Shown here piece by piece: positions 12,666-21,572 of a DNA stretch of 64,000 bases. The notes under the pieces were generated by a model. The model did no database searches, was not told the DNA's origin, and saw nothing but the letters and a program-made list of their open reading frames with translations. The position numbers were made by a program, and so were the translations under genes. The stretch covers positions 310,001 through 374,000 of the forward strand of contig CBDCCY010000004.1 in NCBI GenBank assembly GCA_965215155.1. Reading direction: 5' to 3'. The first letter of the stretch is position 1. Each line of letters starts with the position of its first letter. This DNA is from JAGWAJ01 sp965215155. GTDB lineage: Bacteria > Acidobacteriota > Vicinamibacteria > Vicinamibacterales > UBA8438.

Positions 12666-14624
12666 GTGCCGGAGAAGGGGGCGGAGAGCCGGGCGCGGCA
12701 TGCGGGGGGCGGGCGCGAAGGGCGCGCGGCACCGCCCGGGGCGGAGCCCGGCCGCGCGGACGACCGCTTCGACGTCATCGTGGTCGGGGCGGGTCACGCG
12801 GGCTGCGAGGCCGCCTACGCCGCGGCCCGCCTCGGCTGTTCGGTCGCCCTCTGCACGCTGTCCGAGGCCACGGTCGCCCACATGCCGTGCAATCCGGCGA
12901 TCGGCGGTACCGCCAAGGGCCACATGGTCCGCGAGATCGATGCGCTCGGAGGATTGATGGGGCGCGCGATCGACGCCACCGGCATTCAGTTCAAGCTGCT
13001 GAACCGAAGCCGCGGTCCCGCGGTGCGGTCGCCGCGCGCCCAGGCGGACAAGCGTCGCTACGGGCGCTGGGTGCTCGAGGCACTCCGGCGTGAGCCCCGG
13101 ATCCGCTGGCGGTTCGCACGGGCGGGGCGGGTCCTCGTAGAGCGAGGGCGCGTGCGGGGCATCGAGCTCGAGCCGGCGGACGGGAGCGGCGCCGGAGACC
13201 GTGTCCTTGGCGCGACCGTGATCGTAACCGCCGGAACCTTCCTGAACGGCCTGACTCACGTCGGCCCGGATAGCCGTCCGGCGGGCCGCGCCGGCGAGCC
13301 GCCGTCGCGCGCACTCGCCGAATCTCTGAAGCAGCTTGGATTCACGTGGGGCCGGCTGAAGACGGGAACGCCGCCGCGCCTCGATCGCAGCAGCGTCGAC
13401 TTCTCCCGGTTCGAGGAGGAGTGGGGCGACCGTCCCGCAGTGCCGTTCTCGTTCCTGACCGACCGCATCGATCGGCCGCGGATCGCCTGCCATCTCCTGC
13501 ACACGACGGGGCGCGTGCACGATCTCGTGCGCGCCCATATCGGCGAGTCTCCCCTCTACAACGGCCGGATCCGCGGCATCGGTCCCCGCTACTGCCCCTC
13601 GCTCGAGGACAAGGTGATGCGGTTTCCGGACCGCGAGCGGCATCTCCTCGTTCTCGAGCCGGAGGGGCTCGACGTCGAGGAGATCTACGTCAACGGCTGC
13701 TCGATGAGTCTCCCGGCCGCTGTGCAGGAACGGATCGTCCGGGCCTTGCCGGGCCTGAACGGGGCGGTGATGCTGCGGCCGGGCTACGCCGTGGAGTACG
13801 ACTTCATCCAGCCGACCGAGCTCCGCCGCAGCCTGGAGACGAAGCGGGTGCGGGGCCTGTTTCTGGCCGGTCAGGTCAACGGAACCTCGGGCTACGAGGA
13901 GGCCGCGGCGCAGGGCATCCTGGCCGGCATCAACGCGGCGCATCTGGTGCGCGGCGTCCCCCCCTTCGTCCTGACGCGGGAGGAGGCCTACGTCGGCGTG
14001 CTGGTCGACGACCTGACGACGACCGGTTGCCTGGAGCCCTACCGCATGTTCACGTCCCGCGCCGAGCATCGGCTTCTCCTGCGCATCGACAACGCCGATC
14101 TGCGGCTGACGCCGCGCGGCCGCGAGGTCGGACTCGTCGACGACCGGCGTTGGGCGCGGTTCGAGGCGAGACGGACCCGGTTCGAGGCCAACCGCCAGCG
14201 GCTGACGCGCACGACGGTCACCCTGCCCGGCGGGGCGCGAGTGCGTGCATCGCAGGCGCTGCGGCGCCCGGACGCCTCTCTTGCGGCGCTGCACGCGACC
14301 GGGCAAGTTGCGCTCGACGTGTGCGCGGGCCAGGAGCACCTCGATGTGGCCAGCGTCGAGACGGTCTTCCAGTATTCGGGGTACCTGCGGCGGCAGGAGG
14401 AAGTGGCCCGCCGGGCTCGTCGCGACGAGCGGCGGCGCATCCCGCACGACCTCCGCTACGACGCGATCCCCGGCCTGTCGCGGGAGGTCGTCCAGCGTTG
14501 GACCGACGTTCGGCCCGACACGCTCGCGCAGGCGCGGCGCGTGCCGGGGGTCACGCCGGCCGCGGTTGCCGTCCTCGGAGCGTTCGTCGACCGCAGGAGA
14601 GGACGGGGCGGTTGGGGTGGCTAG
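12666..14624 (+). CDS. mnmG: tRNA uridine-5-carboxymethylaminomethyl modification enzyme MnmG (GidA)
   Basis: This 652-residue FAD enzyme is the partner of MnmE in wobble-uridine modification. A dinucleotide-binding motif, VVGAGHAGCEAAYAAARLG, lies at about 40-58. It is followed by the GidA signatures MPCNPAIGGTAKGHMVREID, TPPRLD and the GTSGYEEAAAQG segment, and a C-terminal helical domain (PGLSREVVQRW, GVTPAAVAVL). The GTG at 12666 gives about 35 unconserved residues before the Rossmann fold, so the true start may be later. It lies 12 bp after mnmE. Confidence 0.96.
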   Translation: MPEKGAESRARHAGGGREGRAAPPGAEPGRADDRFDVIVVGAGHAGCEAAYAAARLGCSVALCTLSEATVAHMPCNPAIGGTAKGHMVREIDALGGLMGRAIDATGIQFKLLNRSRGPAVRSPRAQADKRRYGRWVLEALRREPRIRWRFARAGRVLVERGRVRGIELEPADGSGAGDRVLGATVIVTAGTFLNGLTHVGPDSRPAGRAGEPPSRALAESLKQLGFTWGRLKTGTPPRLDRSSVDFSRFEEEWGDRPAVPFSFLTDRIDRPRIACHLLHTTGRVHDLVRAHIGESPLYNGRIRGIGPRYCPSLEDKVMRFPDRERHLLVLEPEGLDVEEIYVNGCSMSLPAAVQERIVRALPGLNGAVMLRPGYAVEYDFIQPTELRRSLETKRVRGLFLAGQVNGTSGYEEAAAQGILAGINAAHLVRGVPPFVLTREEAYVGVLVDDLTTTGCLEPYRMFTSRAEHRLLLRIDNADLRLTPRGREVGLVDDRRWARFEARRTRFEANRQRLTRTTVTLPGGARVRASQALRRPDASLAALHATGQVALDVCAGQEHLDVASVETVFQYSGYLRRQEEVARRARRDERRRIPHDLRYDAIPGLSREVVQRWTDVRPDTLAQARRVPGVTPAAVAVLGAFVDRRRGRGGWGG

Positions 14625-14694
14625 AAGTCTGCGCCGCAGGACGGCGCGGAGTCCTGGAGGGTTGGTTGGGCACCAGGCGGAGCCGTCAGGCGAC
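14625..14694. repeat. Dispersed repeat element, copy upstream of rsmG
   Basis: This segment begins right after the mnmG stop with AAGTCTGCGCCGCAG and ends near GGCGAC. It contains a hairpin (GCGCCG and CGGCGC arms). A clearly related sequence lies at 47320-47388, again just 5' of a gene, and the GTCTGCGCCGCAG core recurs at 54936 and, more loosely, at 55012 and 55146. Confidence 0.5.
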
Positions 14695-15348
14695 GAATGG
14701 TGGGCTACGACTGCGTCGACGCGTCTGCGGGACCGGCTCCGGCAGCAGGCGGGCAACGCGGGCGTGGCGATGGACGAGCGCCTCGCGGAACGCCTCGGCG
14801 CCTACGTCGATCTGCTTCGACGGTGGAACTCGAAGCTCAACCTGACGCGACTCGACCGGGACGACGCGGGCCTGTCGCGATTGGCCATCGAGCCGCTCGC
14901 CGCCGTGCCCTACCTCCCGCCGCAGGGCTGGCTCGTCGACATCGGCTCGGGCGGCGGCTCGCCCGCGATTCCGCTGAAGCTGGCCGCGCCAGGCCTGGGG
15001 CTCCGCATGATCGAGGCCAGGACGCGCAAGGCAGCTTTCCTCCGGGAGGCGGTCCGTCACCTCGGCCTCGACCGCACGGAGGTTCTCGACGAGCGGTACG
15101 AGGCGTCTCTGAGCCGGAGCGACCTGCGAAACTCGCATGGCGCGCTCGCTGTGCGCGGGGTCCGCGTCGACGCCGACGCCTTGCGCGAGCTGCAGGCGTT
15201 CGTAGCGCCGGGTGGGGCGCTGCTGCTCTTCCGCGGTCCGGAACCGACCGACACCTGGTCCGACGCATCGCCCACGCTGTCCTTGGAAGCGACGGTCCCG
15301 CTGGGCGGGGCTCCCGGTAGCCGCCTCGTTGTCCTGCGTCGGCGCTAG
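14662..15348 (+). CDS. rsmG: 16S rRNA (guanine527-N7)-methyltransferase RsmG
   Basis: This SAM-dependent methyltransferase modifies 16S rRNA at G527. Key segments are LGAYVDLLRRWNSKLNLT near the start, the SAM-binding motif VDIGSGGGSPAIPLKLA, the EARTRKAAFLREAVRHL helix, and GSRLVVLRRR at the end. The usual VISRAF motif region is diverged (ALAVRGV). The start is uncertain: TTG 14662 includes a plausible family N-terminus (TRLRDRLRQQAGNAG) but falls inside a dispersed repeat, while ATG 14770 gives a shorter protein. The position between mnmG and parAB is canonical. Confidence 0.85.
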   Translation: MVGHQAEPSGDEWWATTASTRLRDRLRQQAGNAGVAMDERLAERLGAYVDLLRRWNSKLNLTRLDRDDAGLSRLAIEPLAAVPYLPPQGWLVDIGSGGGSPAIPLKLAAPGLGLRMIEARTRKAAFLREAVRHLGLDRTEVLDERYEASLSRSDLRNSHGALAVRGVRVDADALRELQAFVAPGGALLLFRGPEPTDTWSDASPTLSLEATVPLGGAPGSRLVVLRRR

Positions 15349-15370
15349 GGTCCCGCCCCCGGCGAGGAGA

Positions 15371-15388
15371 GTGTTCCACGTGGAACAC
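15371..15388. other. parS site 1
   Basis: GTGTTCCACGTGGAACAC is an 18-bp perfect palindrome that closely matches the bacterial parS consensus TGTTTCACGTGAAACA. It lies 23 bp past rsmG and 1.2 kb before parAB, as expected of a ParB loading site. Confidence 0.92.
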
Positions 15389-15640
15389 TCGATCTGGCCT
15401 CCCCCTCGAACCGCGCAGGACGCACGTCCGTCGCAGCGCCCGGGGCGGAGCCGACGACCGCAGGCGCCAGGCACACCCGGCGCGAGCCGCTCGGTCGCGA
15501 CTGACGGAGCGTTGCCGCGCCACAAGGCGGCACCTTGGAGAGCGCGCCCGACCTGCGCGCTGGCTACGGTCGCGAGGGCCGCGGGAGGACCGCCGCATCA
15601 TGCCGCGCCGACGTCCTGCGAAGTAGTCCAAAGTGGGCTA

Positions 15641-15658
15641 GTGTTCCACGTGGAACAC
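15641..15658. other. parS site 2
   Basis: This is identical over 18 bp to the parS at 15371-15388 (perfect palindrome with TTCCACGTGGAA core). It sits immediately before a block of degenerate short repeats. Confidence 0.92.
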
Positions 15659-15671
15659 CGCATCGCCGCGC

Positions 15672-15915
15672 GCCGGACCGGAGGGTGAATGCCGTACCGA
15701 GGGGCCCGCCGGACCGAGGGCGGTGTGGCCGTCGAACCGGTCGCAGTGCTGCGTCGGTGAATGCCGGACCGAGGGGCCCGCCGGACCGAGGGGCCCGCCG
15801 GACCGGAGGGTGCATGCCGGCCCAAGTGGGCCCGCCGGACCGGAGGGGTGCATGCCGGCCTGAGGGTGCCCGCCGGCCTGAGTGGGCCGCCGGACCGAGG
15901 GTGCATGCCGGCGCC
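15672..15915. repeat. Degenerate GC-rich short-repeat block next to parS
   Basis: The motif GGGCCCGCCGGACCG recurs at about 15703, 15774, 15791 and 15829, interleaved with GTGCATGCCGGC at about 15810, 15848 and 15901. The units are imperfect and unevenly spaced. No function is known to me; the block may be slipped-strand expansion within the partition region. Confidence 0.6.
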
Positions 15916-16325
15916 AGCCGGACCGCCGCGCCCCCGGGGCCGAGGCGCTTGCCGGACGGAGGGCGCGTTCCGGACCGGGACGCCCCATCGGTCCGGGGCG
16001 CCAGCCGGTCGGGGCGCCAGTCGGAACGTCGCGCCGGCCCCGGCCTCCGGCGGTCTCTCACTCTGCGCCTTCGTGGGCCGCTGCCGGCGGGCGACCGGGA
16101 CGCCTGCCCGGCCACCGCCGGTCTCGAGATGGGCGCCTCCCAGGAGTCGCTGCCGGCGGACGGGCGTGGCGCCGGCGCGGCGTCGCTCGCGACGGGGCGG
16201 GCTCACGCTCGAGGCCCCCTCCGAATCGCGTTGCCGGCTGGCAACCATCCCGCTGGGCGGCGCCGTGGGCGACCCGCTCAACCGGCGGCGTCCGGCCGGC
16301 GGAGGATCGCCCCGGAGCGGAACGG

Positions 16326-16341
16326 CGCTCCACGTGGAACG
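16326..16341. other. Degenerate parS-like site 3
   Basis: CGCTCCACGTGGAACG keeps the central TCCACGTGGAAC but differs from the two perfect sites at three outer positions. It lies about 215 bp before parA and could be a weaker ParB site. Confidence 0.6.
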
Positions 16342-16483
16342 CTCATCGTTGCGCGCCGCCCCTCGCGCGGTCGCGGCGCCCGCCTCCCTGCACCTCCTGG
16401 AGCAAATCCGTACGGCACCGGCCGCGGACGGGCCGCACGCGCGGTCGTCGCGCGGCCCGCGGTGGAGCGCCCGGGGGGCTGGT

Positions 16484-16513
16484 TTGACGCTGCCCCGACG
16501 ATGGGTGTACTCT
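16484..16513 (+). promoter_or_regulatory. parAB promoter (TTGACG-N18-TACTCT)
   Basis: A -35 TTGACG at 16484-16489 and a -10 TACTCT at 16508-16513 with an 18-bp spacer predict a start near 16520. A direct repeat AGACCTAAT (16542-16550 and 16565-16573) flanks the first ATG of parA and could be an operator. Confidence 0.5.
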
Positions 16514-16556
16514 CTACGTGGCGCGCGTGGTCGACGGCACAAGACCTAATGGAATT

Positions 16557-17405
16557 ATGTTGAGAGACCTAATTTCGGGCTTCAGACCGAAGGCGCGGGT
16601 GAAGAAGATCTTCGCCGTCACGAACCAGAAGGGTGGCGTCGGGAAGACCACGACGGCGATCAACCTGGCCGCGTCGGTCGCCCTGGCCGATCGCAAGGTG
16701 CTGCTCGTCGACATGGACCCGCAGGGCAATCTGACGAGCGGAGTGGGCCTGAAGGGGTCCGTCCCCGACGGCCGCACCGTGTACGACGCGCTCACCGCGG
16801 CCGGCGAGCCGGACGTCGGCCGGTTCATCGTGCCGACGGCGGTGACGGGCCTGTCCCTCATGCCCGCGGACCGCAATCTCGCGGGCGCGGAGGTGGAGCT
16901 CGTCGGCCTCGCCGACCGCGAGACGCGCCTGCGGCCGCTGCTCCGGCAGGCGCACGCCCGCTTCGACTACATCTTCATCGACACGCCGCCCTCGCTCGGG
17001 TTGCTGACCCTCAACGCCCTGGTCGCCGCCGAGGCCGTGCTGATTCCGCTGACGTGCGAGTACTTCGCCCTCGAGGGGCTCGCGGATCTCACCTCGACGC
17101 TCCGGCGCGTGCAGGCGCAGCTCAATCCGGACCTGGTGATCGCCGGCGTGCTGCTGACGATGGCCGACCTGAGGACCAATCTCGGCCAGCAGGTGGCCGG
17201 CGAGGTGCGCGAGTTCTTCCGGGAGAAGGTCTTCGAGACCGTCATCCCCCGCAACGTGCGCCTGGGGGAGGCCCCGAGCTACGGGCTGCCGGCCATCCTC
17301 TACGACGTCAAGTCGAAGGGAGCGTCCGCCTACCTGGCCCTTGCGCACGAGTTCCTGAGCCGGGCCTCGCGCCCACCGGAGCGCGGAGTTGCGGTGGATG
17401 GCTGA
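16557..17405 (+). CDS. parA: Chromosome partitioning ATPase ParA (Soj)
   Basis: ParA is a Walker-type ATPase that moves ParB-parS complexes for chromosome segregation. The deviant Walker A motif VTNQKGGVGKTTTAINLAA is at about residue 18, the A' motif is LLVDMDPQGN, and IDTPPSLGLLTLNAL follows. Start choice: ATG 16557 lies after the predicted transcription start; GTG 16518 lies at or before it; GTG 16599 would begin directly with VKKIFAVTNQKGG and is also plausible. The stop overlaps the parB start by 8 bp, so the two are translationally coupled. parS sites lie upstream. Confidence 0.95.
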   Translation: MLRDLISGFRPKARVKKIFAVTNQKGGVGKTTTAINLAASVALADRKVLLVDMDPQGNLTSGVGLKGSVPDGRTVYDALTAAGEPDVGRFIVPTAVTGLSLMPADRNLAGAEVELVGLADRETRLRPLLRQAHARFDYIFIDTPPSLGLLTLNALVAAEAVLIPLTCEYFALEGLADLTSTLRRVQAQLNPDLVIAGVLLTMADLRTNLGQQVAGEVREFFREKVFETVIPRNVRLGEAPSYGLPAILYDVKSKGASAYLALAHEFLSRASRPPERGVAVDG

Positions 17406-18252
17406 CAAGCGCAAGGCGCTCGGGCGCGGCCTGCGGGCGCTGATTCCCGAGCCGGTGGCGCCCCTGCGGCGGGAGCCGGCCCAGGAGGTGGACCTCGATC
17501 TCCTGCGTCCCAACCGCGAGCAGCCGCGTGGCGCCATCGAGGACGCGCGGCTCGCGGAGCTCGCGGAGTCCGTCCGGGCGCACGGGATCATCCAGCCCCT
17601 GGTGGTCACCCGCCAGGAGGACGGCACCTTCGAGATCGTGGCGGGGGAGCGCCGCTGGCGGGCCGCGCAGCGGGCGGGACTCCTGCGGGTGCCGGTCGTC
17701 GAGCGCGCGGTCGCGAGCAGCAAGCGCCTCGAGCTGGCCCTGATCGAGAACATCCAGCGAGAGGACCTGAACGCCATCGAGACCGCCGCGGCCTACGCAC
17801 GCCTGGCCGACGAGTTCGGCTTCACGCAGGAGGCGATCGCCCGCTCGGTCGGCAAGGACCGGGCGACGGTCGCCAACTACCAGCGCCTGCTGCGGCTCCC
17901 GGCCGAGGTCCGCGCGGAGTTGGCCGCGGGCGCGCTCTCGATGGGGCACGCGCGCGCCCTGGCCGGCCTCGCCGACGAGCGCGCCCAGCTCGAGATCGCC
18001 CGCGAGGTGCTCGCGCGGGACCTGTCGGTCCGGGAGACCGAGGCGCTCGTCAAGCGGCGCACGGAGCCCCGGCGCCCGGCCGCGGCGCCGCCGCCCGCCG
18101 ACGTGCACACGCGCGCGGCCGAGGATCGCCTCAAGGTGGCCCTCGGGACCCGGGTCCGTATCGTCCGCCGGGGAAAGCGCGGCCGCATCGAGATCGCGTT
18201 CGTCTCCGAGGACGAGCTCCAGCGCCTGTACGAGCGACTCACCAGCGACTGA
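17398..18252 (+). CDS. parB: Chromosome partitioning protein ParB
   Basis: This 284-residue DNA-binding CTPase loads at parS and spreads. The N-terminal basic peptide (RKALGRGLRALIPEP) is the ParA-stimulating type. The ParB-N fold carries the CTP motif GERRWRA at about residue 82-88. A helix-turn-helix (FTQEAIARSVGKDRATVAN) follows at about 142-160, and a C-terminal dimerisation domain ends at LYERLTSD. ATG 17398 was preferred over the in-frame TTG 17389. It is followed by a hairpin terminator. Confidence 0.96.
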   Translation: MADKRKALGRGLRALIPEPVAPLRREPAQEVDLDLLRPNREQPRGAIEDARLAELAESVRAHGIIQPLVVTRQEDGTFEIVAGERRWRAAQRAGLLRVPVVERAVASSKRLELALIENIQREDLNAIETAAAYARLADEFGFTQEAIARSVGKDRATVANYQRLLRLPAEVRAELAAGALSMGHARALAGLADERAQLEIAREVLARDLSVRETEALVKRRTEPRRPAAAPPPADVHTRAAEDRLKVALGTRVRIVRRGKRGRIEIAFVSEDELQRLYERLTSD

Positions 18253-18263
18253 CGGGACCGGGC

Positions 18264-18300
18264 CCCACTCGCCTGCGAGGAGCCTCGCGTGGGTTTCCTT
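18264..18300 (+). terminator. Putative intrinsic terminator after parB
   Basis: CCCAC and GTGGG outer arms with CGAGG/CCTCG inner arms (18264-18293) are followed by TTTCCTT. It lies 12 bp after the parB stop and before the promoter of the atp operon. Confidence 0.5.
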
Positions 18301-18358
18301 ACCCGCCCCGGCGCCGCCCGAGAGGTTCCGCGTCGCGCCCGACCGCGCGGCGGGCGGC

Positions 18359-18388
18359 TTGCCGGCGCTTCCGGCGGGATGGTATAAA
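18359..18388 (+). promoter_or_regulatory. Putative atp operon promoter (TTGCCG-N18-TATAAA)
   Basis: A -35 TTGCCG at 18359-18364 and a -10 TATAAA at 18383-18388 with an 18-bp spacer. It would give an untranslated leader of about 185 nt that includes the tandem repeats before atpH. Confidence 0.5.
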
Positions 18389-18434
18389 TGGCTGTTTTGC
18401 CCGCCGGTGCGGGGGCCGGGCTTCCGAACCGGAC

Positions 18435-18543
18435 GGGCCTGCGGGCGGGCCGAAACCGACCGGGCCTGCGAGCGGGCCGAACCGGACGCGCCCTGCGAGC
18501 GGGCCGAGCCGGATGCGCCCTGCAAGCGGGCGGTCTCGAACGC
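18435..18543. repeat. Four tandem 27-28-bp repeats in the atp leader
   Basis: Four imperfect units built on GCCTGCGAGCGGGCCGAACC start at about 18435, 18462, 18490 and 18517, ending 36 bp before the atpH ATG. One unit is 28 bp, so the array does not hold a reading frame, which argues against coding. Each unit could fold in the mRNA leader. Confidence 0.65.
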
Positions 18544-18579
18544 GGGCGGCCGCCTGGACGCCGGCCGCCGATTCCCACG

Positions 18580-19128
18580 ATGACGCAGCGAGCGGCAGCG
18601 ACAAGGTACGCGCGGGCGCTTCTCGAAGTGAGCCTGCAGGACGGAGACCCGGACCGCGTGGACCGGGAGCTCGGGGAGTTCGCGAAGCTCCTCGACGAGC
18701 ACCCCACGCTGGGCCGGGCGTTACTCAGTCCGGCGATCTCGCCGTCCCGCAAGCGGGCCGTCGTCGCCGGCATCGTGGAGCAGGACGGCGCGCTCTCGCC
18801 GATCGTCGTGCGCCTGCTGCGGATGCTCGCGGAGCGCGACCGCCTCGCCCTGGTGCCGGACCTGCTCGAGGTCTACCGCGAGCGCCTGAACGACCATCGG
18901 GGGATCGTGCGGGCGCGGATCACGACCGCCACCCCGCTCGACGACGGGCGCGCGGCGGCGCTCGAGAAGGCGCTCGGGCAGGCGACCGGCCGCCATGTGC
19001 GCATCGAGCGCAGCGTCGACCCGGCGCTGGTCGGCGGGCTGGTGGCGCAGGTCGGCGGCATCGTGTACGACGGAAGCGTGGTGCGACACCTCGATCGGCT
19101 CCGGCAGGAGTTCGGCAGCCAGGTCTGA
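18580..19128 (+). CDS. atpH: F0F1 ATP synthase delta subunit
   Basis: This 182-residue stalk subunit (OSCP type) connects F1 to the peripheral stator. N-terminal helices (AATRYARALLEVS) and the conserved C-terminal GGLVAQVGGIVYDGSVVRHLDRLR match the family. ATG 18580 gives the standard length. It is the first gene of a five-gene F1 block; the F0 genes (a, c, b) are not in the window. Confidence 0.94.
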   Translation: MTQRAAATRYARALLEVSLQDGDPDRVDRELGEFAKLLDEHPTLGRALLSPAISPSRKRAVVAGIVEQDGALSPIVVRLLRMLAERDRLALVPDLLEVYRERLNDHRGIVRARITTATPLDDGRAAALEKALGQATGRHVRIERSVDPALVGGLVAQVGGIVYDGSVVRHLDRLRQEFGSQV

Positions 19129-19148
19129 GCGGCGCACGGTATCGAAGG

Positions 19149-20678
<1,530 letters not shown>

Positions 20679-20702
20679 GCGAAGCAGCCGCCTGGACCGA
20701 AG

Positions 20703-21572
20703 ATGCCCTCACTCATCGACCTGCGCCGGCGCATTCGTGCCGTCAAGTCGACGCAGCAGATCACGAAGGCGATGAAGACCGTCGCCGCGTCGCGGCTGCG
20801 CCGCGCCCAGGACCGCATCGTGGGCGCCCGGCCGTTCGCGAAGCTGATGGGGCGCGTGCTGAACGACCTCGCCGAACGGGTCGACACCACGATGCACCCG
20901 CTCCTGGCGCCGCCGGTCGCCCCGGATGCTCCCGCGTTGCTGTTCGTCGTCACCGCCGACAAGGGGTTGTGCGGCAGCTTCAACGCCAACATCCTGCGGC
21001 GGGCGGCCGGCTTCGTGGGCGAGGCGGACCGGCCGGTCGTGATGGGCCTGGTGGGACGCAAGGGCCGCGACTTCTTCGTGCGGCGCGGCTTCGACGTGCG
21101 CTTCGAGCTGGTCAACATCTTCAACGATCTGCGCTACAGCCACGCCCAGGCCGTCGCGCAGGCCGCGATCGAGGAGTACACGGGCGGCGCGGTCTCGCGG
21201 GTGGACGTGATCTACAACGAGTTCAAGAGCGTCATCCAGCAGCCGGTCGTGGTCGAGCAGCTGCTGCCCATACCGCGCATCGAGTACGCGGACGGAGACC
21301 CGGAGGCCGGCGTGACCGGCGAGTTCCTCTTCGAGCCGGCGCCGGCGGAGATCTTCCGGGCCCTGCTGCCGCGGAACGTCGAGACCCAGGTCTTCCGCGC
21401 GCTGCTCGAGTCGGCGGCGGCGGAGCATGCGGCGCGGATGACGGCCATGGACGCGGCGACGCGGAACGCCGACGAGATGATCGACGGGTTGACGCTCTAC
21501 ATGAACAAGGTGCGCCAGGCCACCATCACGCGCGAGCTGATCGAGGTGGTGTCTGGCGCGGAGGCGCTCTAG
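20703..21572 (+). CDS. atpG: F0F1 ATP synthase gamma subunit
   Basis: This 289-residue central rotor shaft has the N-terminal signature PSLIDLRRRIRAVKSTQQITKAM, the middle motif TADKGLCGSFNAN, and the C-terminal NKVRQATITRELIEVVSGAEAL. The TAG stop is formed by the TA target duplication (21570-21571) plus the first base of an insertion sequence. Removing the IS and one TA restores the same TAG, so the protein is unaffected. Confidence 0.97.
   Translation: MPSLIDLRRRIRAVKSTQQITKAMKTVAASRLRRAQDRIVGARPFAKLMGRVLNDLAERVDTTMHPLLAPPVAPDAPALLFVVTADKGLCGSFNANILRRAAGFVGEADRPVVMGLVGRKGRDFFVRRGFDVRFELVNIFNDLRYSHAQAVAQAAIEEYTGGAVSRVDVIYNEFKSVIQQPVVVEQLLPIPRIEYADGDPEAGVTGEFLFEPAPAEIFRALLPRNVETQVFRALLESAAAEHAARMTAMDAATRNADEMIDGLTLYMNKVRQATITRELIEVVSGAEAL

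Larger units (their letters stand above)
15349..16483. other. Gene-free parS region between rsmG and parA
   Basis: This stretch of about 1.1 kb is very GC-rich. Every open frame in it looks like composition noise: repetitive Arg/Pro/Gly translations with no recognisable motif. It holds two perfect and one degenerate parS-type palindromes and a block of short degenerate repeats. It probably functions as the centromere-like partition region. I see no gene. Confidence 0.6.

Noticed and set aside
15672..15915. CRISPR array
   Set aside because: The repeats are degenerate and irregularly spaced without unique spacers of constant length, and no cas gene is present.
15349..16483. Several overlapping open frames on both strands between rsmG and parA
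   Set aside because: All are repetitive Pro/Arg/Gly translations without domain motifs, and the stretch carries parS sites, so it is treated as non-coding.
16518..16556. GTG at 16518 as the parA start
   Set aside because: It coincides with or precedes the predicted transcription start (about 16520), and the added residues are not conserved.
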